Source of the DNA: Nitrosopumilus sp. LS_AOA
GTDB lineage: Archaea > Thermoproteota > Nitrososphaeria > Nitrososphaerales > Nitrosopumilaceae
Length of the DNA stretch: 61,441 bases
Assembly (NCBI GenBank): GCA_001543015.1
Contig: LFLC01000041.1
Location: 1 to 61,441, forward strand
Direction: 5' to 3'
Shown here: piece after piece, positions 1-8,689 of the stretch
Layout of the letters: each line of letters starts with the position of its first letter
How positions within the stretch are numbered: the stretch's first letter is position 1
Program-made: the position numbers and the translations under genes
Notes under the pieces: generated by a model
The model's input: only the letters and a program-made list of their open reading frames with translations
What the model was told of the DNA's origin: nothing
Databases searched by the model: none

Positions 1-169
1 ATACTACAGTTGTAGTTGACATTAGTTAAAGTAGAGAGAGTTAGATGATAACGTGTAGTTCGTATGAAATGAACAAAAAAGTCTTCTAATACCATGGGGA
101 CATATACAATCAAACCAATAAATGGAAAATTAGCAATATAATACTAAAATATAATTATTGTAAAACAAA

Positions 170-961
170 CTATGCATGAATGCCCAATAGGCCTTCAAGG
201 GATGTATTACTATCTAAAATTCTTGGAAATGATTCATTGTATTTTCTTACATGACGAATCATATCAAGATTTTTTGTAGCCATTGCCATTGCAATTCTAC
301 CAGTCTGCCCTTCCCCAATTCCGCAATTAACATTGATGTGTAGATGTTTGAAAATTTTTGATGCAATAAGTTTTGAGTGAATCTGCGAATTATTATCTGA
401 AACAATTACAAAATTATCCCCTCCAACAAAGAATCCCAATAGCATGTTTTCATAGCAATAGTGAGATATGATTTGATGAGTTGCCTGAACCATCATTGTA
501 ACATCATAAGATGAGGTAGTTTTTTTCATCTCAGTAATTCCCTCAATATCTAAATGGATTAGATGAATACCATCATTTTTGGTATTAGCATCTACTGCGG
601 CACTTATTGTATCAGGACAATTTACTGCCATTTTTGCTGCGTGTGCCTGCTTATTTGCCATAAGGGGTAAGGAGGAATTTGAAATAGCCATGGATATTTC
701 AAAAGGGAAAAGCGTCTGGATTTTTGTTTTAATATCCAAATGATCAGAATAGGATATACCATCACTGATTGCAAAAAATTCATCAAATCGATTTGAAAAG
801 ACCAACCCACCTCTAACTGAAAATAAGTTTTGTAATGTCTCATATAGAGAACATTGATACATCTGGACTTTGTGTTCTCTATCATTTCCTAAAGAATGAG
901 TCCATGAACCATAATTGTCATTTGATAGTATAGTGATTTGCACCATTATTTTATCACTCAT
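170..961 (-). CDS. gch3: GTP cyclohydrolase III (GTP cyclohydrolase IIa)
   Basis: The 263-residue protein resembles the archaeal GTP cyclohydrolase III family. This enzyme opens and hydrolyses GTP to a formamidopyrimidine phosphate, an early step toward riboflavin and deazaflavin (F420) precursors. The sequence shows the family opening (MVQITILSNDNYGSW), the FxxRFDE segment near residue 60, and the GGDNF motif near residue 180 of its cyclase-like fold, followed by N-x-G-I-G. The most upstream start gives MSDKIM; Met6 matches the usual family N-terminus and may be the true start. It lies about 90 bp downstream of arlJ on the same strand and could be read through from it. Identification is by motif recognition. 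Confidence 0.88.
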   Translation of the reverse strand: MSDKIMVQITILSNDNYGSWTHSLGNDREHKVQMYQCSLYETLQNLFSVRGGLVFSNRFDEFFAISDGISYSDHLDIKTKIQTLFPFEISMAISNSSLPLMANKQAHAAKMAVNCPDTISAAVDANTKNDGIHLIHLDIEGITEMKKTTSSYDVTMMVQATHQIISHYCYENMLLGFFVGGDNFVIVSDNNSQIHSKLIASKIFKHLHINVNCGIGEGQTGRIAMAMATKNLDMIRHVRKYNESFPRILDSNTSLEGLLGIHA

Positions 962-1051
962 AAATTTTTGAGTAATTCATCACATCAAACATTAATTGTA
1001 ATTACTTTTTTTCTCTATTAACAAGTGATTTGTTTGAATCAGACAGACAAA

Positions 1052-2533
1052 TTAAATTCCGGGGACAGGTGCAGTAAAAATAATTCCATCTAAGAATTTT
1101 CCCATGAATAAACTAATTGAAAACATTGCGATGCCTCCAATTGTAAGTAATAGTCCAATGTGGAAAAATACTGTCTTATACGTTCCACCTTGAATTACTT
1201 TGATTGCAAATCCGCTAATCACTGATGTCATGATTAGCAGCATAGGCATTAAAGCTGCCATCAATGCTGGATCTATTGGAGTTAACTCAAATGCAGCGTT
1301 TGATATATCGCCTGCAGACATTTCTTGAAAGAGTTCAGTTAGTTTACTCATTAACCCAAAGATACCCAAAGATAAAACATGCAATATTACAACTACTAAT
1401 TGAAACGTTGATGCATTTTGTCCACGTTTTCCTCTCATTTCTGTGACTTTTTTTGTTATATCAGAAATTACGTTTCCTACAATATTCATATTAGCACCCT
1501 TGTATACTGAAACTGAAAAAATATCATTACCATTAGCAATCAGGTGATTTCCTGCATCAATTGAAAACAAGTTAAATGCCAAAATTTGGTCAATTCTATT
1601 TTTGATTCTATTTTTTAGAGCTGTAATATGAGGTTGGATTTCCCCAAAATTACTTCTCATTACTGCTTGAAGTGCTGTACCCATTGAACCAGTTGTAGCG
1701 TATAATTGTCCAAAATGAAGAATAAACATAGGATACCATTCAGTATAAGCTGAAACTCTTGATTCCTCTTTTTTTGCCAGGATTCCAGGGTACAATAATG
1801 GGATTCCAGCCAAACCTACTGCAAGAACTGGTGGAATTAGGCCTGAAATAATTAATACTGCACCAATTCCAATAGCAGGAATTAGTCCCATGTACATTTT
1901 CATGCGGAATTTTTTCTCAATATCCTTATCAGTGAAGGCTAGTTTATCTCGAGAAAATGTGAAAAACATCATTACAACAAAGACTGCCATTCCGCCGCCA
2001 GTCCCAAGCATCGATACAATTAGAATTTGCTCAGCATCTCCAAATCCCATTAACATGCTCATTATAGCATTAGCTGAAATCATAAATGATGCAGTAGACA
2101 TTAGTGTGTAAAACATTTCAGAAAATAATTTTTGGCTTTCTAAATTTGCCTCATATTTTATTGAAAATGTTTGCAATGCATTTTTTAATTCATCTTTGAG
2201 AAACAATCCCAAATCATCACCTAGTCTTACAACTTGGGATAGTTTTACTAGCAGTAGTTTTGTTGGATCATCTGCTTGGTCAGATACTTTACGTGCAATC
2301 ATCTCACAAGATGTAGCAAGTCCATATGACCACCCAACTCCCAATCGATACGTATCCTGAAAAGCCTCTGAATATTTTCCATACTTTGAATCCTTTCCGG
2401 TTTTGAATAGTTCTACAGCTCCAATCTCACCTGTAGAAATGCAATACAAAAATGCAACAAAATAAACAAAGTTTTCATCTACTTTTGAGCCACTATCAAT
2501 AATTGAACTAAGTTTTGGAATTGCAAGTTTCAT
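1052..2533 (-). CDS. arlJ: Archaellum platform protein ArlJ (FlaJ)
   Basis: This 493-residue polytopic membrane protein is the last gene of the archaellum operon. It resembles the TadC/PilC/FlaJ platform family, with two type-II-secretion-F-like cytoplasmic segments separated by hydrophobic clusters near residues 145-195 and 215-250 and a last cluster of helices at 375-490. Known role: membrane platform on which the ArlI hexamer acts during filament assembly and rotation. Its start overlaps the end of arlI by 4 nt (ATGA), so the two are translationally coupled. Confidence 0.9.
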   Translation of the reverse strand: MKLAIPKLSSIIDSGSKVDENFVYFVAFLYCISTGEIGAVELFKTGKDSKYGKYSEAFQDTYRLGVGWSYGLATSCEMIARKVSDQADDPTKLLLVKLSQVVRLGDDLGLFLKDELKNALQTFSIKYEANLESQKLFSEMFYTLMSTASFMISANAIMSMLMGFGDAEQILIVSMLGTGGGMAVFVVMMFFTFSRDKLAFTDKDIEKKFRMKMYMGLIPAIGIGAVLIISGLIPPVLAVGLAGIPLLYPGILAKKEESRVSAYTEWYPMFILHFGQLYATTGSMGTALQAVMRSNFGEIQPHITALKNRIKNRIDQILAFNLFSIDAGNHLIANGNDIFSVSVYKGANMNIVGNVISDITKKVTEMRGKRGQNASTFQLVVVILHVLSLGIFGLMSKLTELFQEMSAGDISNAAFELTPIDPALMAALMPMLLIMTSVISGFAIKVIQGGTYKTVFFHIGLLLTIGGIAMFSISLFMGKFLDGIIFTAPVPGI

Positions 2534-4200
2534 TGCATTTGAAGTTCCTTTAGATATTCGTCCAATCCAATTTCATTGCAATGTGAAATTGCATTAAAGA
2601 CATCATAATAATTGAATATTTTTTTCTCAAGCATTGCCTCTAAAATCTTTGCGCGTAGCTCCATTTCCACATAGAGTTTTCCTTCATCTTTTCTCATCAT
2701 TCCTCGTTTTTCTAAAACTTTGGAGATAAACAAAGCACTACTTCCACGTCCTTTGAATTGTACAGTATCAGTTCCTGCATCCCAAGTAAAGACGGGAATA
2801 AACATTACATTACCGTCATTAGATATTCCAATAATTTCATTAATAGATAATACACGACGGACACGTTTCCCATCAGGATTTAGCACTGCCCCCTGAAACA
2901 AGGCCATATTCAAATTCTCCATATAGGTTTTAGGAATATTGATTGGATCATTTGAGAGTCTCTGGATGAGTGGAACCATTCCTGCTGCGTGAAATGTAGC
3001 CATTACTGGGTGGCCAGTCTGCATTGCAGAAAATGCAACATTGCCTTCAGCACCTCTAATTTCCCCCACAAGGATGTAGTTTGGACGCTGTCTTAATGCT
3101 GCTTTAAGAAGGTCATCCATAGTAACACTTGATGCAGGATTTCCAGTATTCCTAGTTGCTTCTGTAATCCAGTTGTTATGTGGAAGTGTTAATTCAGGAG
3201 TATCCTCAATTGTTACTACCTTCCAGTTTGATGGAATAAAAGCAGTAAGTCCCATCAGAGTAGTAGTTTTTCCTGATGCAGTTTCTCCATTTACAAAAAG
3301 ACTCATTCCAGCTTCGATCATCATCCACAGATATGCAACTTGGGTATAATCCATGACACCTGATGTTAAAATTTGAATAATTGATAATGGAGTACTAGCA
3401 AACTTTCTAATTGTGCAGTTTGTTCCTTTTCTACTGATATCCTTACCAAATACAATATTAATTCTAGAACCATCAGGTAATGTTGCATCAACTACAGGTT
3501 TTGCATGAGATATTGTTTTCCCAAATTGCTCAGAGAGACTAATGATTAATTCATCAATTGCCTCAACACTAAGAAATACTGGAACCTTTAGTGTTCCAAA
3601 TGCTTTGTGAATAATGTACATGTTTCCTGCTCCAATAATTGAGATATCCTCCAAGTTTGGATCATTAAGAAATGGATCAAGTAATCCAGTTCCTGCTCTT
3701 TTTTGTAAAAAATGGTATTTTAAAGCAGGTAGTGCGGATGCAAGTACTGGAATTTTTTCAATTTTAAATGGGTCACCAAGTTTTGTATAATCTACTTTAG
3801 CAGAAGTAGTTTCTAATATTCCATCTAAAAAGTGATCAACCATTGCAAATCTTTCAGTAATTTCTGCTGGAGGATTTAATTTGCCTGCTTTTGCTGCAAA
3901 CACCTTATCTGCAAAGGCCATTAATTCTCTATCAGGTTCATCAGGCTCAATTATGATGTATTCTTTGTATCCATCATCCATTGTAGTGTGAGGGTTAATG
4001 TGAATAAATGTCTCCTCAGATACAGCATAAATCAAATTGGGGTCTTTGAGTTTTTTGTGTTCAGGTTTTAGTTCATCAGAAAAAAGGGGTAAAGGATTTC
4101 CCCTAATTTGATAAGTTTCCAAATATTCTTTCAGGTATAATTTTTCATTTAATGTTTTTACAAAATTTTCATCATTAATTGTAGAGATATCAAAAACCAT
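2530..4200 (-). CDS. arlI: Archaellum motor ATPase ArlI (FlaI)
   Basis: This 556-residue protein is a secretion-superfamily (VirB11/PilT-like) ATPase. The Walker A motif GETASGKTTT lies near residue 305, followed by an Asp-box-type VTIEDTPEL, a Walker B-like region (ILVGEIRGAEG) and a His box (TGHPVMATFHA). Known role: hexameric cytoplasmic ATPase that powers archaellum assembly and rotation with ArlJ and ArlH. It is co-directional with arlH (8 nt gap) and overlaps arlJ by 4 nt. The length is normal for the family. Confidence 0.95.
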   Translation of the reverse strand: MVFDISTINDENFVKTLNEKLYLKEYLETYQIRGNPLPLFSDELKPEHKKLKDPNLIYAVSEETFIHINPHTTMDDGYKEYIIIEPDEPDRELMAFADKVFAAKAGKLNPPAEITERFAMVDHFLDGILETTSAKVDYTKLGDPFKIEKIPVLASALPALKYHFLQKRAGTGLLDPFLNDPNLEDISIIGAGNMYIIHKAFGTLKVPVFLSVEAIDELIISLSEQFGKTISHAKPVVDATLPDGSRINIVFGKDISRKGTNCTIRKFASTPLSIIQILTSGVMDYTQVAYLWMMIEAGMSLFVNGETASGKTTTLMGLTAFIPSNWKVVTIEDTPELTLPHNNWITEATRNTGNPASSVTMDDLLKAALRQRPNYILVGEIRGAEGNVAFSAMQTGHPVMATFHAAGMVPLIQRLSNDPINIPKTYMENLNMALFQGAVLNPDGKRVRRVLSINEIIGISNDGNVMFIPVFTWDAGTDTVQFKGRGSSALFISKVLEKRGMMRKDEGKLYVEMELRAKILEAMLEKKIFNYYDVFNAISHCNEIGLDEYLKELQMQ

Positions 4201-4208
4201 TTTTTCAC

Positions 4209-4910
4209 CTATGCGTTTGCCGTTGACACTGGAACAATCTTTATTCCAAAAATCAAGTCCACCTCAAAAGCAAATCCAGATGCTGGAGTATCTTGTGCAC
4301 CAAGCATCTTAATTGCTTTTAGAGTTTTTACTTCTTTATCACCAACAACTATAGTTCCAAGTTTTAGATACACATCACTTGCACCAATTATAGCAGTATT
4401 GGTAATTTTTGAAAAATCAGAAAAATGACTGGTAATAATTACTGTTTTGCCCTTGCCAACAATTTCTTTGCAAAATGAGAGAAAATTCAAAATGGATTCT
4501 TCACTTGAATTTCGCACCATGGGTGAAATGGAATCAAGTATAACTACATCATATTCATCTGCTTTTTTCATCATGTATGCTTTAATTTCAGCTAGGATTC
4601 GTTCAGAGTTTTTTTCAGACCAATTAGCATCTGGGATATATATTGGAACAAACAATATTTGACTTCGTACAAATGCTCGAGTGAAATTAAAAGTAATTGC
4701 CTTCATTTTTTGAAGATATTGTTTAACAGTATTCTCAATTACACACATTACTCTTTTTTTAGATGAAGTAAGTCCAATCATCATTTGGGCAGCAAGTGCA
4801 CTTTTACCAGTTCCATGTTCTCCTGCAATAAATATAAGTGAGGGAGCAGGCAATCCGCCACCAAATTGTCTATCAATTTCCTCATTTCCAGTAGATATGA
4901 TCTCAAGCAT
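4209..4910 (-). CDS. arlH: Archaellum regulator ATPase ArlH (FlaH)
   Basis: This 233-residue RecA/KaiC-like protein has Walker A GEHGTGKSA at residues 30-38 and a Walker B-like VVILDSISP near residues 120-129. Known role: nucleotide-binding partner of ArlI at the cytoplasmic face of the archaellum motor. It begins the core arlHIJ block. A 36-bp stretch of its 3' part (4281-4316) occurs again without a change at 8535-8570 inside a gene remnant, and the sequence just upstream of its start is duplicated near 8562-8689. Confidence 0.93.
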   Translation of the reverse strand: MLEIISTGNEEIDRQFGGGLPAPSLIFIAGEHGTGKSALAAQMMIGLTSSKKRVMCVIENTVKQYLQKMKAITFNFTRAFVRSQILFVPIYIPDANWSEKNSERILAEIKAYMMKKADEYDVVILDSISPMVRNSSEESILNFLSFCKEIVGKGKTVIITSHFSDFSKITNTAIIGASDVYLKLGTIVVGDKEVKTLKAIKMLGAQDTPASGFAFEVDLIFGIKIVPVSTANA

Positions 4911-4918
4911 AAGTACAC

Positions 4919-5045
4919 CTTAATTGCATCATAATGAAAAGAAGTCAAATTTTGGATTTAAGATAATGTTTGCTTTTTTTGAACAATGCTTAGACTGTTC
5001 TTGTTGCACTGGCAACAACACCATTAGGAGTTGAAACTATCACTA
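4919..5045. repeat. Duplicated arlG-end/arlH-upstream segment, copy A
   Basis: This is the partner of the repeat at 8562-8689. The shared CTTAATTGC at its arlH-proximal edge also occurs inside arlH (4308-4316) and is the probable crossover point for the remnant at 8466-8570. Confidence 0.85.
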
Positions 5046-5370
5046 TTAGATTAGTACTAGATTCTAGGTTATTTTGCACAGTAACGCGAAAATTCATTGT
5101 TTCACCATTATTAAGAATTTCAGGATCTATAACATCAGTAATCCAAGACGATATACACCATTCACCAGGTACAGGCGGACATGATGACACATAGGAAATA
5201 GTTTCAGTATATGTTGTTCCAGTGCTATCATAAGTAACTATAACATCAAAGTTTTCAAAATCCCATAATTTTTCAGAATTAGTATTAGTCATGTTAAAAT
5301 TAAATATAGCATTTGTTCTAGGATCATCTTCAATTACAATAGTAAGATCTTGTTTGAATTGATCAAACAT
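4990..5370 (-). CDS. Truncated, signal-less ArlG-like protein (chimeric)
   Basis: Residues from about 13 to 126 are a close copy of the extracellular beta-domain of the ArlG gene at 8634-9143: LWDFENFDVI, GEWCI, DVIDP, ILNNGE and an identical tail LIVIVSTPNGVVASATRTV. The membrane/class III signal segment is missing. The first dozen residues (MFDQFKQDLTIV) match an internal coiled-coil stretch of the repeat protein encoded at 9631-10986, and the DNA there (5336-5366 against about 10338-10368) differs at about one base. The reading frame is intact, so it is either a recent chimeric gene or a pseudogene that has not yet decayed. It lies just upstream of arlH, where the ancestral arlG would be expected. 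No export signal is visible. Confidence 0.6.
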   Translation of the reverse strand: MFDQFKQDLTIVIEDDPRTNAIFNFNMTNTNSEKLWDFENFDVIVTYDSTGTTYTETISYVSSCPPVPGEWCISSWITDVIDPEILNNGETMNFRVTVQNNLESSTNLIVIVSTPNGVVASATRTV

Positions 5371-5440
5371 AGATAATTTTTAAAAATAGATTATTTATTT
5401 TTAATATTTAGAATATAATTGATTATCATCAGAGTTAAAA

Positions 5441-5581
5441 TCAAAGAGATTTTTCAAGAGATTCAACAATGACATGTGAAAAACTAATATTTTTTGTAGA
5501 ATTTTGAATCATTTTTGCTTGTTTTTTTCTAAGTTTTTTCATTAGTTGATCATCTAAAACAATAGTCACTTTATTACTCAA
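5441..5581 (-). CDS. Small ribbon-helix-helix-like protein (RHH-1)
   Basis: A 46-codon frame starts at TTG and reads (M)SNKVTIVLDDQLMKKLRK..., ending ...SFSHVIVESLEKSL. The layout is that of a ribbon-helix-helix DNA-binding protein: a short N-terminal beta strand (KVTIVLDDQL), a helix, a turn with SFS, and a second helix. A paralogue of the same length class lies at 37480-37623 beside CheY-like genes. It lies in the gap between the LamG fusion and the truncated ArlG, on the same strand. The DNA-binding role is inferred from the pattern; the TTG start is inferred because no ATG is available upstream in frame. Confidence 0.6.
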   Translation of the reverse strand: MSNKVTIVLDDQLMKKLRKKQAKMIQNSTKNISFSHVIVESLEKSL

Positions 5582-5707
5582 GGTTATTTCCAAATATGGT
5601 AATTACTATTTAAAAATTTGTGTTTTTGTCTTACACAATATATAATTAAATATGAAAATATTAATAAAAAATAAAGATTTTGAAAAGATGATTAGACTTG
5701 AATTTAC

Positions 5708-8302
5708 TTAAGATCCTAATACTTCAGCAGCACCTACACTGTAAAATGCATCAGGAGACACTTGATTATTAAATTCTGTAGTTAACCAGTTTCCTGAACG
5801 TGCACTAGAAGAAATTCTAATCTCATCCAATAACCCATCGTAATCTCTATCAAGATTTGAGGGATTATTACCAGCATAGATGCTCCAGTTGTTCTGACGT
5901 ATATCTCCAGAATCTGAAGTAATTGCTACTTGTGTTCCATTTAGAAAAAGTCTCATCCAAGAACCATCATATGTTCCAGTTATCAGATTCCATGATTCAG
6001 ATTTTTGTAGGTTACTAGGGCCAGATAATGATGTAGTAGTACAAAAATCAAAACTACATGTTTTTAGCATAAAATATGGGGTCGCAGAAGTGTCAACAGC
6101 TAAAGCATAAACATGATTGTCTGGCGTGGCAAAGGATGTTCCCTTTGAAAGAATACGAGAAGATTCAGAAAAGCTTTCAAATTTAGCCCATGATTGAATT
6201 GTAATTTCATCGCCAGATACATTCCAAGTTCCTAAATCCAAATGATCAGAACCATCAGACCCCTCAAAGTCTTGAGCATCAGCCATTAAACCTACAACAT
6301 CAACACTTCCAGAATTAGTTGCATCGTGATTATTGCTAGTAGAATCCTCAAAATCATCATTCAAGTGGTAAACTGATTCATAACCATTGGACCATACACC
6401 TGTAGGATTTTCTTGGCTTTCAGTTACACTGTGTCCATAGTACATGTACAGAGTTGTATCAGTCAAAGCATACAGTTGTGGTACTTTAACCCAAGCAACT
6501 AATGTACCATCAGAGTTATCATATTTTTCTATTTCATGATCTAATTGAATTCTACCATTGTATGATGTAAAAACAATATCTCCACCATCAGCTTGTGCAT
6601 TATCTTGTAAATCAGAATCTGTAAAATTAATTAGCACCGGGAAATTTATTTGATATTCTGGAACTTGTGCATTATCAATGGTGATAGTTTTTCGATATGA
6701 CCAAGTAGGGTCATACCAATCTGCAAATTCTTCATTTGGATCAACAGTATAGAATGTGTTTGGGAATCGTTGATTGTTATACTGTGTTAACATCCAATCA
6801 GAACTACGAGCAACATCTGAAATTCTAAACTCATCAATCATGCCATCCCATGTTCTATCGTATTGAGTAATCCTCTCACCAATACCTACAGAAAATCCAT
6901 CATTCAAATCAGCCATAGTTAGACTTTCAGTAGAACTATCTTGTGGCACACCATTGATGAATAATTTCCAATAAGTGCCATCAATAGTCCATGCAATATG
7001 ATACCACACATCAGCGATAGGTACAACATACGATGTGGCTTCAAATTCATCATTACCATTCAAAGAATTCCATGAGCGAAATCCATTGGATAAATCATCT
7101 AACCACAGATACGTACGATCTAGAGAAGAATACCAAAAACTAACAATGGTAGTATCTACAGAAACATTATCAGCATAAATCCATGCCTCGGCAGTCATAG
7201 AATCAAGAGAATTCAAACTGTTGGAAGTTGAAATATCAATTACGGAATTAAATCCATCAAAATCATCAGCTCCGCTAATAAATCCACTCACAGTTTGATC
7301 AACATTTCCACTAACTGTACCATCATTTCCATATTGGGTGGAATCAGTGTGAATTCCAGAAGTTTCATTGAGATGTTGAATCACAATAAAATTATCATCC
7401 CAAACACTTTGAGCATTTTGTTGGTTTGATGCAAAGCTATTTCCATAATACATGTAGATATCAGTATCAACGATAGAAGACAAACTAGGAATATTTACCC
7501 AAGCAACCAGAGTTCCATCAGAGTTATCATATTCTTCAATCTCATGATTTAATTTTGTTATCTTGTCACTGGAAGTAAATAAAATATCATCACCATCAGC
7601 TTGTGCAGTATCTTGCAAATCAGTATCTACAATACTAATCAAAACAGGAAAATTTGTCAGATTACCTGTAACTTGATCATGATTTATTCTAATTATTTCT
7701 CTAGAAAGCCAATTGGGACTATACCATGCACATTCTGAATTGCCAGTATCAAAACTGGTGGTTTGCATTTGTCCCACAGCACTTACAAACGTCAATGAAA
7801 TAGTTGATGTTTCATTATACAAAGGATAACTTAATTGTGTAAAAATTTCTGCTTTTTCATTGGAGTTAATCAAACCGGGGTCTATCCCATCTCCAATGAT
7901 TTGACTTATTGTCCAGTTTCCAGAAGGGATTTCTCCACTAGTACTTCCATCACATTCTATCGAAATATTTGAACTAGAATAATAGGATGGTGTTTCAGTT
8001 ACACTAGTTCTGACTCCATTAATTAATGCATCATAAGTGACAAATACGTTTGAATCCTCATAATTCCATAATTTTTCTAAACCAGTATTTTCTAACACAA
8101 AACTAAACCCAGATAAACCACTTTCTGCAGATGTACTATCAAATACAAAACTAGTTTTCTCATATTTGTTAGATGATTGGAAACTATCATGCATACTTTC
8201 TTCCACCTCATAGCCATTAGAAATCATCATCATTGTTGCAACACTCATAGTAACAATAACTGTCAGGATAATACCACCACTAATGGCAATCCCAAGTCCC
8301 AT
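5708..8302 (-). CDS. ArlG-like membrane protein fused to two DUF2341-LamG modules
   Basis: This 864-residue protein starts like ArlG (MGLGIAISGGIIL followed by a hydrophobic segment to about residue 28), with an ArlG-type beta-domain at about 45-190 (EKLWNYED, GDGIDPGLINSNEKAE). Two tandem units follow. Each has a DUF2341-like domain with WYSPNW or WYDPTW, FPVLI, DLQD.AQADG, DHEIE and YMYYG (about 195-300 and 525-640). Each then has a LamG/concanavalin-like domain ending WDGMIDEFRIS or YDGLLDEIRIS (about 310-515 and 650-855). Known family role: LamG/DUF2341 modules bind glycans or act as adhesins in surface proteins. Inferred: an envelope-anchored adhesin derived from an archaellum stator protein. 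It lies inside the archaellum locus and is far longer than ArlG (about 170 residues). Confidence 0.8.
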   Translation of the reverse strand: MGLGIAISGGIILTVIVTMSVATMMMISNGYEVEESMHDSFQSSNKYEKTSFVFDSTSAESGLSGFSFVLENTGLEKLWNYEDSNVFVTYDALINGVRTSVTETPSYYSSSNISIECDGSTSGEIPSGNWTISQIIGDGIDPGLINSNEKAEIFTQLSYPLYNETSTISLTFVSAVGQMQTTSFDTGNSECAWYSPNWLSREIIRINHDQVTGNLTNFPVLISIVDTDLQDTAQADGDDILFTSSDKITKLNHEIEEYDNSDGTLVAWVNIPSLSSIVDTDIYMYYGNSFASNQQNAQSVWDDNFIVIQHLNETSGIHTDSTQYGNDGTVSGNVDQTVSGFISGADDFDGFNSVIDISTSNSLNSLDSMTAEAWIYADNVSVDTTIVSFWYSSLDRTYLWLDDLSNGFRSWNSLNGNDEFEATSYVVPIADVWYHIAWTIDGTYWKLFINGVPQDSSTESLTMADLNDGFSVGIGERITQYDRTWDGMIDEFRISDVARSSDWMLTQYNNQRFPNTFYTVDPNEEFADWYDPTWSYRKTITIDNAQVPEYQINFPVLINFTDSDLQDNAQADGGDIVFTSYNGRIQLDHEIEKYDNSDGTLVAWVKVPQLYALTDTTLYMYYGHSVTESQENPTGVWSNGYESVYHLNDDFEDSTSNNHDATNSGSVDVVGLMADAQDFEGSDGSDHLDLGTWNVSGDEITIQSWAKFESFSESSRILSKGTSFATPDNHVYALAVDTSATPYFMLKTCSFDFCTTTSLSGPSNLQKSESWNLITGTYDGSWMRLFLNGTQVAITSDSGDIRQNNWSIYAGNNPSNLDRDYDGLLDEIRISSSARSGNWLTTEFNNQVSPDAFYSVGAAEVLGS

Positions 8303-8465
8303 AATAGTTAAAAAATTTCAGAGAATATCAGTAGCTGTTTTTTTTTACAGATAAACAGCATTTCAGGAAAAAAGGATATCCTAATATCCGTTTTTCATAA
8401 ATTTGAATAAATAGTAATTTTTGAAAAAATGAAAAAGAAGAAAATGGCTAAACCAGTATTATTGG

Positions 8466-8561
8466 TTAACCTAAGTCGACTACTGCATCAACAATATTAG
8501 GTACTTGACGTTCTACAGTTAGTGCAGCTCCGGTTGCTGGAGTATCTTGTGCACCAAGCAT
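8466..8561 (-). pseudogene. Remnant fusing arlH internal sequence to an archaellin C-terminus
   Basis: Read on the minus strand, a 31-codon open frame begins MLGAQDTPA, which is internal ArlH sequence, and continues in frame as TGAALTVERQVPNIVDAVVDLG without its own start, which is the archaellin C-terminus (compare the tails of the archaellins ending at 10987 and 12743). The ArlH part extends to 8570 and is identical to 4281-4316 (36 bp). No signal peptide, domain or promoter is visible. It is best read as debris of a rearrangement rather than a working gene. The rest of the gap from 8303 to 8465 shows nothing recognisable. Confidence 0.75.
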
Positions 8562-8689
8562 CTTAATTGCATTATAATGAAAAGAAGTCAAATTTTAGAT
8601 TTAAGATAATGTTTGCTTTTTTTTGAACAAGGCTTAGACTGTTCTTGTTGCACTAGCAACAACACCATTAGGAGTTGAAACTATCACTA
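8562..8689. repeat. Duplicated arlG-end/arlH-upstream segment, copy B
   Basis: This stretch repeats 4919-5045 with only a handful of differences, including one extra T in a T tract. It covers the intergenic DNA found upstream of arlH and the last codons of the ArlG-type genes. Copy A sits between arlH and the truncated ArlG; copy B sits between the arlH/archaellin remnant and the full ArlG. Confidence 0.85.

Noticed and set aside
1-169. Gene at the left edge of the window
   Set aside because: No convincing frame or RNA is seen in these bases; only a GTTC-N9-GAAC inverted repeat at 58-74 stands out.
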